Source: Segniliparus sp051660745
GTDB taxonomy: Bacteria > Actinomycetota > Actinomycetes > Mycobacteriales > Mycobacteriaceae
Reading direction: 5' to 3'
Assembly (NCBI RefSeq): GCF_051660745.1
Contig: NZ_JBOFQF010000018.1
Coordinates: 14,635-78,634, forward strand
Length of the DNA: 64,000 nucleotides
The notes under the pieces were generated by a model. It worked only from the letters and a program-made list of their open reading frames with translations, had not been told where the DNA came from and searched no databases. Within the stretch, counting starts at the first letter, position 1; the number at the start of each line of letters is the position of its first letter. Shown here piece by piece: positions 1 through 8,813 of this stretch. The position numbers were made by a program, and so were the translations under genes.

Positions 1-3000
1 GCTCAGCTGGAGAGCCCCGATCTGAGCGAGACCGGGCCCGCTTCGCCGTACTCCGTGCATCCCACCATCTCCGACGCCGCGCTGCAGTGCATCGCGGTCG
101 TCCTCGCTGCGCGACCGGAGCTGCTCGCTGTGCAGACGGCGCATATCCCGGTCGCAGTGGAGCGGGTGCGGCTGTACCACGAGGTGCCCGAGAACCCGCT
201 GGCCGTTGTGGAGGTGACGGGTTCTCGGCCGCTCCGCGCGAACGCGTACCTGGTCTCCCCGGACGGTGATGTCGCCCTTGCCATGATGGGCGTGCTGCTG
301 CAGCCTGTGGGACCTGCTCCTGATCCCTTGGAAGAGCTCGACCAGCACTTCTACGAGCTCAAGTGGGAACTCGCTGATCCGGAGCCGGAGCAACCGCAGG
401 CGGAGGCCGAGCAAGTGGAAGGCCAAGAGGCCGAGCAACCGCATGTGGAAGGCCAGCAAGCGGAAGACCAGCAAGCGGAGGGCCAAGAGCCCGAGCAAGC
501 GCCGCGGCTCGACCAGGCCGCCCGCGCCGAGCAGCTCATCGAGCGGCGCTTGGCCGAGCGTCGACAGGCCGAGCAACCGAAGGTGGATGGCCAGCAGCCG
601 GTTGTGCTCGAAGTCCAGGAAGCCAACGCTGTGGTCGAGGTCGGCGACGTGTCGGCCTCGGTCGCCGAAGGCGTTCGTCGAACGGCCAGCGGTGAAGCCT
701 CCGTCATTCGCCTCGCCGCAGGAGCGTCACAGGACCAGTCGGCGGAGCTGCTCGAGGCTCTCGGCTCCGTGTTGAGCCGCGACTCGTTCCTCAGAGTCGT
801 CGTCGCCTTCGGCACGACGAACACAGCTGAGGAAAACCTCTACCAGCTCCTCGCGGTGACCAAGGCGTTGACCACGATCAACCCGGATAAAGAGGAGCCC
901 GACGCGGCGGCCTCGGAAGAACAGGCAGCTGCTCTTGAGGAGCAGCCCGTCGCCCCGGAGATGCAGCTGGTCATGGTGACCAGCAAAGCCTTGGTCGCCC
1001 CCGGCGACAGCGATCTGGACCTCGCCCAGGCGCCCCTGGTGGGCGCACGACGGACGTTGGCCAATGAGAAGGAGAGCGTCCAGTGGTTCTTGGTTGACCT
1101 GCCTGGGTCGGCGACGGCGGACGAGGTGGCCGCCGAGGTCGGCGCGGCAGGGACGAGGATCGATCTCGACGAGGTCGCCGTTCGCGGGGGCCGGCGATGG
1201 ACCCAACGACTGCGTCGGTCGCTGTCTGATCTCACAGCGGTGTGGGACCAGCCTGTGCAGTCCACGGACCCCGATGTGGCTTACGAAATCCAGATGCCGA
1301 AGTCGAGACTGTTCAAGGATCTCGCCTTGCGCGAATGCGACCGCGTCGAACCCGGGTCCCGGCAGGCGGAAGTCTCCTTCCAGTCCATGGGGCTCAACTT
1401 CAAGGACGCGCTCAAGGTCGTTGGGATCTTGGGGGAGCGCGAGCTCGAAGGCACATTCTTCGGCACGAAGCCCGTCATGGAGACCACCGGCGTCATCACG
1501 CGAGTGGGCCCCCATGTCGACGAGCTGGTGGTCGGCGACCTTGTCGTCGTCGCCGACAGGTCGACCCCGTTGCGCCGCTACGTGACGTTCGAGCTCGACG
1601 GCGACACGCCATGGGCTCGTCTGGAGGAGGACAAACTCCACTACGTCAACAGCGACCCGCTCACGATCGGCTCGGGCCTGCCGTACATCGCCGCCGTCCA
1701 CGCGTTCCGCAACCTGGCCAGACTCCAGCCCGGAGAGAAGGTGCTCGTGCATGGCGCGGCCGGGGGCACGGGCATGGGCGCGGTGCAGGTCGCGCTCCGC
1801 ATGGGCGCGGTCGTGTACGCGACCGCGGGCAGCGAGGAGCGGCGGCAGGCGGCGTTGGACCTCGGCGCGACCGCAGCCTTCGACTCCCGGTCCGTCTCAT
1901 TCGTCGACGATATTCTGCGGGTGACCAACGGAGAAGGGGTCGACGTGATCTACAACTCCCTGCCGGGCGAGGTCCTCACGCAGAACTTCGAAGTCGCTGG
2001 GGAGTTCTGCCGGATCGTGGAGATCGGGAAAGCAGACATCCTCTTCGGCGGCGCGGTGGAGCTCAAACCGTTCAACAAGAACCTGGCGTTCTACTCCGTC
2101 GATATGGACCGGCTTATGCTGCGGCGGCCGCAGGAATTCCGGGAGCTGCTGCGGGAGAGCGTCGCGCTGTTCGCTGTGGCGGGTGAAGAAAGATTCTTCA
2201 AGTTGCTGCCGTACACGAGGTTCCCGGTGGCTGAAGTCGTCCAGGCGTTCGAGGCAGTGTTCAAAGCCGCGCATATGGGGCGGATCGTGATCGACTTGCG
2301 CGACCAGCTCCCCATGGTGCTGCCGCGTAAGCCGCAACCGACCCCCATGCGCGCGGATGGCTCCTACCTCATCACGGGCGGCTTCGGGGCGTTCGGCCTG
2401 GCGACCGCCGGGTCGCTCGCCAAGAAGGGCGCGACCCACCTGGTCCTCGTCGGCCGTAGCGGAGCTGCCACGGACGAGGCGCGGACCCAGATCGAAGCGC
2501 TTCGGGCCAAGGGCGTGCATGTCCAGGAGGAACAGCTCGACATCACGGACTACGAGCAGGTGCGCGATCTGGTTGGGCGGCTGGAGTCGTCGGAGCACCC
2601 GCTCCGGGGTGTCTTCCACGCCGCTGGAGTCGTCAACGACCAGCCGTTCGGCGAGATCACGTTGGACGCGCTGCGGGAAGTGCTGGCGCCCAAGGTCACC
2701 GGGGCGACGAACCTCGACAAGGCGACGCGCGAACACGATTCGCAGCTCGACATGTTCGTCCTCTACTCCTCGATCAGCGCCTTGGTGGGCATCGTCCCGC
2801 AGGTGAGCTATGTGTCGGCGAACAGCGCGTTGGACGCCTTCGCCGAGTGGCGGCACTCCCTCGGGCTGCCTGCGACGTCGATCAACTGGGGCGCGATGAG
2901 CGGCGGCGGGATGGCTGAGACTTCGGATGCGGTCATCACCTATCTCGACTACCTCGGGATGAAGTTCATCGACATGGACGCCGGAGTGGAGCTCATGCGG

Positions 3001-3609
3001 GAGTCCTCCCGTTTCGGCCTCCCGCACGTCTCCCTTGTGAGCGCGGACTGGGAGCGGTTGCAGACCACGATGCCGGTGGCCTTCCAGAGCAGCCGTTTGG
3101 CGCATCTGCCCAAAGAATCGGCCTCGATGTCGGACGAGCAGGCGGAATTCCGCGCCATGCTGTTGCAGCTGCAACCGGAGGAGCGCGGCCCAGCCGTCAC
3201 GCAGGTGCTGGTGGAGCAGCTCGCCGAGGTTCTTGAAGTCGAACCGGCGACCCTGGACCCCCGAGCCCCCATCGTGGACCTCGGGATCGACTCCCTCATG
3301 GCGGTCGAGTTCGGCGCTCGGGCCGCGAAGCGCTTGAACATCCAGGTCGGCGCGCTCCAGTTCACCCCGGATCTGACGCTTGAGCGAGTTGGCAACCGGG
3401 TTTCCGACCTTCTCATCCAAACGGCGAACGTGGAGGACGCGGCTGAACGCGATGCGTCGAAGCGCGCTCTGCAGAAGCCTCATCCGCCGCAGCAGAACGC
3501 AGCCAAGGACGATGCTGTGGAGGCTGTGGAGAACGGCTCGGCGGGGCACAATGCCGGGAACGGCTCGGCGGAGCACAATGCCGAGGAGCGCGACGCGGTC
3601 AGGATGTGA
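1..3609 (+). CDS. Polyketide synthase, 3' part (DH end-psiKR-ER-KR-ACP), cut by the window edge
   Basis: The frame is already open at base 1, so the KS, AT and most of the DH lie outside the window. Visible in order: the end of a dehydratase-type fold (to about 370); a Glu/Gln-rich low-complexity insert (about 373-620); a structural pseudo-KR; an enoylreductase (MGLNFKD near 1387, NADPH loop HGAAGGTGMG near 1750); a ketoreductase (ITGGFGAFG near 2371, active-site Tyr and Asn in YVSAN near 2809); and an acyl carrier protein with phosphopantetheine Ser in LGIDSLM, codon 3292-3294. The order matches the fully reducing iterative Mas/Pks2 family, which makes methyl-branched or phleic-type acids for surface lipids. 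After the ACP comes a tail of about 60 residues, partly a 27-bp imperfect tandem repeat (3532-3585). The product is unknown, as the AT domain is not visible. The PapA-like gene downstream fits acyl transfer of the product to a sugar. Confidence 0.93.
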   Translation, partial: AQLESPDLSETGPASPYSVHPTISDAALQCIAVVLAARPELLAVQTAHIPVAVERVRLYHEVPENPLAVVEVTGSRPLRANAYLVSPDGDVALAMMGVLLQPVGPAPDPLEELDQHFYELKWELADPEPEQPQAEAEQVEGQEAEQPHVEGQQAEDQQAEGQEPEQAPRLDQAARAEQLIERRLAERRQAEQPKVDGQQPVVLEVQEANAVVEVGDVSASVAEGVRRTASGEASVIRLAAGASQDQSAELLEALGSVLSRDSFLRVVVAFGTTNTAEENLYQLLAVTKALTTINPDKEEPDAAASEEQAAALEEQPVAPEMQLVMVTSKALVAPGDSDLDLAQAPLVGARRTLANEKESVQWFLVDLPGSATADEVAAEVGAAGTRIDLDEVAVRGGRRWTQRLRRSLSDLTAVWDQPVQSTDPDVAYEIQMPKSRLFKDLALRECDRVEPGSRQAEVSFQSMGLNFKDALKVVGILGERELEGTFFGTKPVMETTGVITRVGPHVDELVVGDLVVVADRSTPLRRYVTFELDGDTPWARLEEDKLHYVNSDPLTIGSGLPYIAAVHAFRNLARLQPGEKVLVHGAAGGTGMGAVQVALRMGAVVYATAGSEERRQAALDLGATAAFDSRSVSFVDDILRVTNGEGVDVIYNSLPGEVLTQNFEVAGEFCRIVEIGKADILFGGAVELKPFNKNLAFYSVDMDRLMLRRPQEFRELLRESVALFAVAGEERFFKLLPYTRFPVAEVVQAFEAVFKAAHMGRIVIDLRDQLPMVLPRKPQPTPMRADGSYLITGGFGAFGLATAGSLAKKGATHLVLVGRSGAATDEARTQIEALRAKGVHVQEEQLDITDYEQVRDLVGRLESSEHPLRGVFHAAGVVNDQPFGEITLDALREVLAPKVTGATNLDKATREHDSQLDMFVLYSSISALVGIVPQVSYVSANSALDAFAEWRHSLGLPATSINWGAMSGGGMAETSDAVITYLDYLGMKFIDMDAGVELMRESSRFGLPHVSLVSADWERLQTTMPVAFQSSRLAHLPKESASMSDEQAEFRAMLLQLQPEERGPAVTQVLVEQLAEVLEVEPATLDPRAPIVDLGIDSLMAVEFGARAAKRLNIQVGALQFTPDLTLERVGNRVSDLLIQTANVEDAAERDASKRALQKPHPPQQNAAKDDAVEAVENGSAGHNAGNGSAEHNAEERDAVRM

Positions 3610-3911
3610 ACTGGGATCTTTCGATTCCTGGCCGGGGCGAGTGGATGCGAACCACTCGCCCCGGACCCGTCTCGCTCGGCGCCGCCTGTCGAAACCCATC
3701 GAGGCGGCCCGCCGATGCCGCGCGGAGAGCGGTTCTTCGGCGACGTGGGCGTGGTCCTTCCGTCGGGCCGGATCGTCGTGGGAAGGCCAGGGGGTGCGGT
3801 CCATGTGGACGGACATGAGGAAAGCCGCGAGCATTCCCGACGACCTGCCTCCTGATTCCCATGAACGACCGGAACCACACTCGGCGCAGGTCATTCCTTG
3901 GAGGAGAGCCG
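3610..3911. other. Intergenic region between PKS and acyltransferase
   Basis: About 300 bases with no convincing gene. It starts with the hairpin at 3632-3664 and ends with a strong ribosome binding site, GGAGGAG at 3900-3906. Short open frames here run against expected codon use. A promoter for the acyltransferase gene is likely within it, but I see no clear -10/-35 pair. Confidence 0.5.
3632..3664 (+). terminator. Perfect 13-bp hairpin after the PKS gene
   Basis: The arm 3632-3644 (CCGGGGCGAGTGG) is exactly complementary to 3652-3664, with a 7-base loop. It begins 23 bases after the PKS stop codon. There is no T-run, which is common for actinobacterial terminators. It would uncouple the PKS from the acyltransferase gene. 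Confidence 0.75.
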
Positions 3912-5342
3912 ATGAGCCATAGGAGAGCCGACGAGCCGCCCGATAGTTTCGCGGGACGGACGGGGAGCGATGCCGCCGCCTGCGCGATGACGCCGAGCAG
4001 GCTGCTGCCTCGGGACGACTGGGGCGTGCGCACGGACCGCCTCTTGGGCGCTCCGTCGGTGTTGGCCTTGGGATGGTATTTCGAAGCGGCGATTGATCCG
4101 GCTGTTCTGTCCGAGATGCGCGACCGCTTGATGCGAGGGCCGTTGAGCCGTGTGGTCAAGCGGATTCGGATCCCAGGCGCGAGGGATCGTTGGGCGCAGT
4201 CCCCGGCGGCGGGGGCGATGTCCTACTCGGCTGAGCCGATCAAAGCGGGGCATGTCTTCGACTGGCTCGAAGAGCAGCGGGGGGCGCCCTTGGATTTGTG
4301 CCAAGGGCCCGTGTGGCGGTTGACGGCGACCACGGTCGAGGGCGGTCACACAGTCGTCCTTCTGCTCGTCCATCACGCGGTTGCCGACGGGCACGGCTTG
4401 ATCAACGCGTGGGCGGCCGCGGCGGAGGACAGGGTCGTCGGCGAGTTGGTCGACGACGGGGGGCTGGCCGCTGATCTCATGGACGGCCTTCGGCAATGGC
4501 GCGGGGCTGCGATTGGGGCGGGGAAGCTGGCGCGGGCGCGGTCGCGACGGAAGGCCGAGGGCCGGGCCGAATCGCCTGCCGCCGCCCGCCAGGCGACCAC
4601 TGCGGGGGACCTGGACCACGAGCCGTCGCCCTCTCCGACGTTCTTCCCCCGGCAGGCCTACCTGGAGTTCGCGCCCGACGAGTTCCGTCGCGCCGCTGCC
4701 GAGCGGGGCGGCACGGTGAACAGTTTGTTCATGGGGATCGGGGCGAGGCTGCTCGTGGCCTCAGGTGTGATCCCCGAAGGGCGCACGGTGGAGGTCTCGC
4801 AGCGGGTGAGCGAGCGCGCCGAGGGGGATTATCGCGGGAACGTCATCTCGGGAGCGTCGTTCTTCGTCGACGTTGGTCCCTCGTTGTACGAAGATCTGCG
4901 GCCGATCAGGGCCGCGAGCAAAGAGGCGCTGCGGCAACGGGCGACCGGCGAGCACAACTTCGCCGAGCTCGATTCGCCGTTGATCCAGGCGATCCCCGAC
5001 TGGCTGTTCGCCCGACGGTTCGGCAGGCGGCCCAAGAATCCGAGCAGGGCGCTCTGCACAGCTTCGAACATCACCGTGCCAGCAGACGCGGTCGCCGTGC
5101 TCGACGGGAAGCGCGCGCGCTCGTTCTACCCATCGTTCGCGCTGCCGAAACAGGACGAGGCCGAGTTGTGGCGGAGGTATTCCAGCGCGATCCAAGTCGT
5201 GCTGTTGGACGTTGGCGAGGAGATGACGCTCATGGTCGAAGGGCGCAATCCCGAGCGGCACGCGGTCTGCCATGAGGAGTTCGTCGTTTCGCTCGTCGAA
5301 GAATGCCGCAGATGGGGGCTCACGCCGCTGCGCGCCCTCTAG
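3912..5342 (+). CDS. PapA/condensation-superfamily acyltransferase
   Basis: 476 residues. The HHAVADG sequence at residues 154-160 is the HHxxxDG catalytic motif of the CoA-dependent acyltransferase/condensation superfamily (PapA proteins, WS/DGAT, NRPS condensation domains); the first of these His residues opens the motif and the second acts as general base in the family. The start at 3912 is chosen because GGAGGAG lies 5 bases upstream; an in-frame ATG at 3861 has no such site. In mycobacteria PapA proteins esterify PKS-made acyl chains onto trehalose or phthiocerol, and the gene follows a PKS here, so esterification of the upstream PKS product is a reasonable inference. A convincing C-terminal DFGWG motif was not seen, so it could be a divergent member or have another acceptor. 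No membrane segment is evident; action is probably cytosolic or at the inner membrane face. Confidence 0.82.
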   Translation: MSHRRADEPPDSFAGRTGSDAAACAMTPSRLLPRDDWGVRTDRLLGAPSVLALGWYFEAAIDPAVLSEMRDRLMRGPLSRVVKRIRIPGARDRWAQSPAAGAMSYSAEPIKAGHVFDWLEEQRGAPLDLCQGPVWRLTATTVEGGHTVVLLLVHHAVADGHGLINAWAAAAEDRVVGELVDDGGLAADLMDGLRQWRGAAIGAGKLARARSRRKAEGRAESPAAARQATTAGDLDHEPSPSPTFFPRQAYLEFAPDEFRRAAAERGGTVNSLFMGIGARLLVASGVIPEGRTVEVSQRVSERAEGDYRGNVISGASFFVDVGPSLYEDLRPIRAASKEALRQRATGEHNFAELDSPLIQAIPDWLFARRFGRRPKNPSRALCTASNITVPADAVAVLDGKRARSFYPSFALPKQDEAELWRRYSSAIQVVLLDVGEEMTLMVEGRNPERHAVCHEEFVVSLVEECRRWGLTPLRAL

Positions 5343-5437
5343 AGGCGTTCGGCTGCAACGCAGGCCGTCCGGGTGCGCCGAAGTTTCATGGCTGGCACAG
5401 CGTGGCGCGAGCGGAAGGAGCTCTTTGCGGCCACTTG

Positions 5438-5992
5438 TCAGCATCCGTCTTGGGCGAGCGCGTTGAGCCATCCGCCGGTCTGGTAGGCCCATCCGTACGC
5501 GGAGTCCCCAATGCTGCGCCGCTCCGGGTAATCCGTCATCTGGAGGTCCCCCGCGAAACATCGGCGGACGATGTAGCGCGCCCGCTCGACATGCGCGGTC
5601 GTCGTCACGACGATGATGCTGCGCCAGCCCCGCGAAGCGGCAAGACGGCGGATCTCCTGGGCCTCTCCGCGCGTGGTCCACGGAACCGGGAGGAAGCAGG
5701 TCAGCCAGGTGTGTGTGCGGGCCGCGCAGATCCTTCGCATGGCAGGGTCGTCCGGCCCGACCGAGTTGGAGAGCACGACCTGCGGCGCGAGGCCGCGCTC
5801 GCCGAGCTCGATCCCATAGCGGAAACGTTCGTACGGGACCCCGCCCAGCACGACCACCGCGTCCGCGGCACGCAGCGGCGAGTCGAGCGAGGGCGCGACG
5901 TAGACGGTGCGGATGAACACCGCCGCCGCGAGCGAGAGGAGGGCGACGACGCTGAGGAGGACTCGGCGGGGCCGGGACTTGCGCCAGCTCAT
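5438..5992 (-). CDS. YdcF/SanA-like DUF218 membrane protein
   Basis: 184 residues. One N-terminal membrane segment (about residues 10-30, following basic KSRPRR) is followed by the DUF218 core, with DAVVVLGG near residue 43 and a second Rossmann-like strand, SIIVVTTTAHVERA, near residue 130. Family members (ElyC, SanA, YdcF) influence envelope polysaccharide or undecaprenyl-phosphate use in other bacteria, though the biochemical activity is poorly defined. Its start overlaps the upstream beta-helix gene by an ATGA, so the two are translationally coupled. It is the last gene of the exopolysaccharide cluster, which supports a role in polymer or lipid-carrier handling. Confidence 0.85.
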   Translation of the reverse strand: MSWRKSRPRRVLLSVVALLSLAAAVFIRTVYVAPSLDSPLRAADAVVVLGGVPYERFRYGIELGERGLAPQVVLSNSVGPDDPAMRRICAARTHTWLTCFLPVPWTTRGEAQEIRRLAASRGWRSIIVVTTTAHVERARYIVRRCFAGDLQMTDYPERRSIGDSAYGWAYQTGGWLNALAQDGC

Positions 5993-7266
5993 TTCGGCGG
6001 GGTTTTGCCCAACGGGCGAGTGGTGAGATTCCCGCTCGTGTCGACTGCCAGCTGCCAGTAGCTTCCTTCGGGGTCGGCGAGGACTGGGGCGGCCAGGGAG
6101 GAGTCCGCGACGATCGGGGCCGTCATGGTCATCGGGGTGATGACCCGGCCGCCGAGACTGCCGTGCCGGGTCGTCACGCTCCAGCCCGCCGGGAATGCTG
6201 CGATCGGCAGGTCGTCGCTGGTTCCGGAGATCAGGCCGAGCGCCACCCCGTTGGGGCATCCGGCGGGGTCGATGTCGAGCGCCCGTGGCCCGGCCGTCTG
6301 GCCGGTGTCCTCGTCGAACGAGATGTTCGCGAGGTACGGCTGGCGGCAGTAATTGAGCGCTATTCCAGTTTTTCGCGCGGCGATTTTCGCGTTGACCAAG
6401 CCGAATTGCGCGGGACCGCCGCCTGCCGACCCGATGGAGGCGGCGATGTCGCAGCCTTCGAACCATACGTTCGTCAGGAACCAGTCGTTGGCGGCTCCGT
6501 CGATCCGGATATGCGCTTCGGTGCTCTGTTCGTCCCCGTCGGAGACGAACTCCGTGTTCGTGATCGACAGGCCTGCGGTGTGGTCGCCGCCGGAGCCGAG
6601 CACGCTCGTCCGGTTCACTGTGAACTTGCAGTTCGTCACGTAATTCTGGATGCACTTGGTGGTCAGGCCCACGCCGAAATTGTTGATGTCGCAATTGATC
6701 AGGCTCGTGCCGCCGGTGTTCTCGTCGAGCACGAGTCCGCGCTGCTCCTGGTACTGGGGGAAGTTCGCGCCGACGTGGTTGCCGCGCAGCGTCACGGTGT
6801 CGAACGAGCACCGGAAGGAGTTGCTGAGCCGCACCGCCTCGCCTGCGGGCCCGGTGACGAAGATCCCGAGCCGGGCGAACGAGACACGTTGCTTGTCGCG
6901 CAGGGCGATGAGCGTGCGGTCCCCCTCGTAGAGCAGGACGCTGAGGCCCGGGCCGGCGCCGGTCAGCGTCGCGAAGTCGGGGAGCTCGGGGAACGAGGTC
7001 ACCCGATATGTGCCGGTCGGGAAGTGCAGCGATACGTGGTCGCCCCCCGACCGCACCGCCTTCTCGACGGCGGCAGTGTCGTCGGCCTTGCCGTCGCCCA
7101 CCGCGCCGAAGGCCATCACGTTGGCGGGCTCGGCCGTCTTGTGGCCGTTCTGGGCCGGATGGTCGGCGGAGCACGCCGCGGCGGCGGCCGCGGAGGCCCC
7201 GGCAAGGCCCGTGCCCACGCCGTATCGCAGCGCGCCGCGTCTGCTGATTCGAGGACGCTCAGTCAT
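5989..7266 (-). CDS. Exported pectate-lyase-fold (right-handed beta-helix) protein
   Basis: 425 residues. The N-terminus has a twin-arginine signal (SRRGALRYG) running into an Ala-rich stretch that ends in a possible lipobox (AAAC near residue 32), so it may be a Tat-exported lipoprotein. The sequence VMAFGAVGDGKADDT near residue 49 is the hallmark start of pectate_lyase_3 domains, followed by repeats of short strands with Asn/Val ladders (FRCSFDTVTLRGN, NNFGVGLTTKC). Such folds occur in polysaccharide lyases, hydrolases, epimerases and phage tailspikes. In a Wzx/Wzy locus it could trim or modify the exported polymer; the substrate cannot be told from sequence. The gene lies 293 bases downstream of the chain-length gene and overlaps the YdcF-like gene by ATGA. 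Confidence 0.87.
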   Translation of the reverse strand: MTERPRISRRGALRYGVGTGLAGASAAAAAACSADHPAQNGHKTAEPANVMAFGAVGDGKADDTAAVEKAVRSGGDHVSLHFPTGTYRVTSFPELPDFATLTGAGPGLSVLLYEGDRTLIALRDKQRVSFARLGIFVTGPAGEAVRLSNSFRCSFDTVTLRGNHVGANFPQYQEQRGLVLDENTGGTSLINCDINNFGVGLTTKCIQNYVTNCKFTVNRTSVLGSGGDHTAGLSITNTEFVSDGDEQSTEAHIRIDGAANDWFLTNVWFEGCDIAASIGSAGGGPAQFGLVNAKIAARKTGIALNYCRQPYLANISFDEDTGQTAGPRALDIDPAGCPNGVALGLISGTSDDLPIAAFPAGWSVTTRHGSLGGRVITPMTMTAPIVADSSLAAPVLADPEGSYWQLAVDTSGNLTTRPLGKTPPK

Positions 7267-7559
7267 GGGCGGCTTCCACGCGAGCGGCGGGGGAAGGGGA
7301 TGCGTCGGGGGAGTCGGTCCTGGCGCACTGCTTCAGTATTACAGGGCGGATGGCGTCGTGCATTGTGGGAAGACTCCGAAGTCGTGGGCTGCCGTCTTTG
7401 CGAGGGGGCGTTCGTGCCGCCACGGCCATTCGGCCGCATTGACCAGCGCGGCGGCTCTGGCCAGGCCCGCGTTGGCAGTCGAGAGCAGGCGGGCCGTCCC
7501 GGACAGCGGCGCGTCCTCCGGGCCGAGGCAGGGATGCGGCTCTCGCGCCGCCTGCGGGG

Positions 7560-8813
7560 TCATCGGGCGCGCCTTCGGCCTGCCAGTCCGGCGAGCCATC
7601 GCGCGGCTGTCGCGCGTCGTGCGACGACGAGCAGTCTGGGGAAGTCCTCGGCGAAGCCGAGGCCTGCTTCGGACCGGTAGGCTTTGGCTGAGGCTTTGCC
7701 GGGTTTGACGACGAACAGCCGCACCGCGTCAGCGAGCGCAGTTCCTTCGACTGGCGTGATCCCGTCGACCAGGGTGTGGTCGTAATCCGAGGACAGTTGC
7801 GCGAGGACTCGCCGCGCGTTCGCGGAGGTGAGCAGGTCGGGCAGGTCCGCGCGCGCTCTCCCCGACGGGACCACCGCGACGTTCCCCGCTTCTGAGGGCG
7901 GCGCCTGGAACTGGTGCGGCCCGCCGGATCGCACCAGCTCCGCCAAGCCCTCGCTGTCCGCCATGCCTCGGGCCGAGGTGGCTCCGCCGAGGACTGGCCG
8001 CGCGTCGACCACGAGCACGGACGCCCCAGTCGCGGCGATCGCTTCGGCGACGCGCTGTGTCGTCGGCCAGCTGTCCGCGCGGATACCGGACACCGCGACC
8101 AGCTTGCCCGCGTTTTGGGCCGAGAACAGACGTGCCCGGATCGCGCGGGGCTCGTCCGACGGCAGCGGTTCGGAGCCGAAGACGTCCGCGAGGCCCTGCT
8201 CGCTCTGCACTCTCGGGTCGAGCCGGGTCAGGAGGAGCACAAGGGCCGAGCCGAGGACGAGCCCGCCGAGGCCGCCCGCGGCGGCGAGCTTCGTCGTGCC
8301 CGGTTTCGACGGCGTCGGGGGAGTGGATTGGACGACGGAGATCAGACGGGTCCACGCCGGGACGCCGGGGGCGGGGGTTTCGAGGATATCGACCTGCTGC
8401 ACCAATTGCCGGGTGGTTTCCGCGGCCAGGTCGGAGGCGAGCCGTTCCGTTTCCGCCGTCGCAGTGACGTCGAGCAGCAGCGTGCCCGGCGCGAAGTCGA
8501 CCGACAGGCGCGCCGCGACGTCGTCCGGCGTCAGCGCGATTTGCAACGCGTCGATGACTTTCTGCGTGACCAGGCGGCTCTTGGCGAGCGCAGTGTACGA
8601 GGCCATCTTGTTCTGCGCGGCCTGCCCGGCGTTGAACGCGTCGCCGCCGGAGGTGCCGCTGTTGTTGACCACCACGTACGACTGGGATGTCGAGGAGTAG
8701 GCGACGGGCTTCTTCGCCGCGTGCTCGTGGCCTTCCCAGGCCCCGAGCACGGCGAGCCCGAGGACGATCCACCATCCTCGTCTCGCGATAGCGATCATTT
8801 CGTCAAGGCTCAT
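7560..8813 (-). CDS. Wzz/Wzc-like chain-length protein with degenerate kinase domain
   Basis: 417 residues. The N-terminal Wzz-type domain has one membrane segment at about residues 13-28 (WWIVLGLAVLGAW) and a second at about 176-197, flanking a periplasmic helical region. The C-terminal part has the layout of a bacterial tyrosine-kinase (BY-kinase) domain, but its motifs are damaged: the P-loop position reads VSGIRADSWPTT without a GKT/GKS; Walker A' is VLVVDARP; Walker B is HTLVDGITP; there is no C-terminal Tyr cluster. The family sets polymer length and couples synthesis to export. Here catalysis is probably lost and the domain may be regulatory. The start is ATG with AAGGAA just upstream; it overlaps the end of the polymerase gene by 11 bases. 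Confidence 0.85.
   Translation of the reverse strand: MSLDEMIAIARRGWWIVLGLAVLGAWEGHEHAAKKPVAYSSTSQSYVVVNNSGTSGGDAFNAGQAAQNKMASYTALAKSRLVTQKVIDALQIALTPDDVAARLSVDFAPGTLLLDVTATAETERLASDLAAETTRQLVQQVDILETPAPGVPAWTRLISVVQSTPPTPSKPGTTKLAAAGGLGGLVLGSALVLLLTRLDPRVQSEQGLADVFGSEPLPSDEPRAIRARLFSAQNAGKLVAVSGIRADSWPTTQRVAEAIAATGASVLVVDARPVLGGATSARGMADSEGLAELVRSGGPHQFQAPPSEAGNVAVVPSGRARADLPDLLTSANARRVLAQLSSDYDHTLVDGITPVEGTALADAVRLFVVKPGKASAKAYRSEAGLGFAEDFPRLLVVARRATAARWLAGLAGRRRAR

Noticed and set aside
1897..3894. Long minus-strand open frame opposite the PKS
   Set aside because: It is antisense to intact ER, KR and ACP domains and has shadow codon use typical of high-GC DNA.
5438..7174. Long open frame of 578 codons on the minus strand across two genes
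   Set aside because: Its first two thirds run out of frame through the beta-helix gene and are Arg-rich; only the last 184 codons are the YdcF-like gene.
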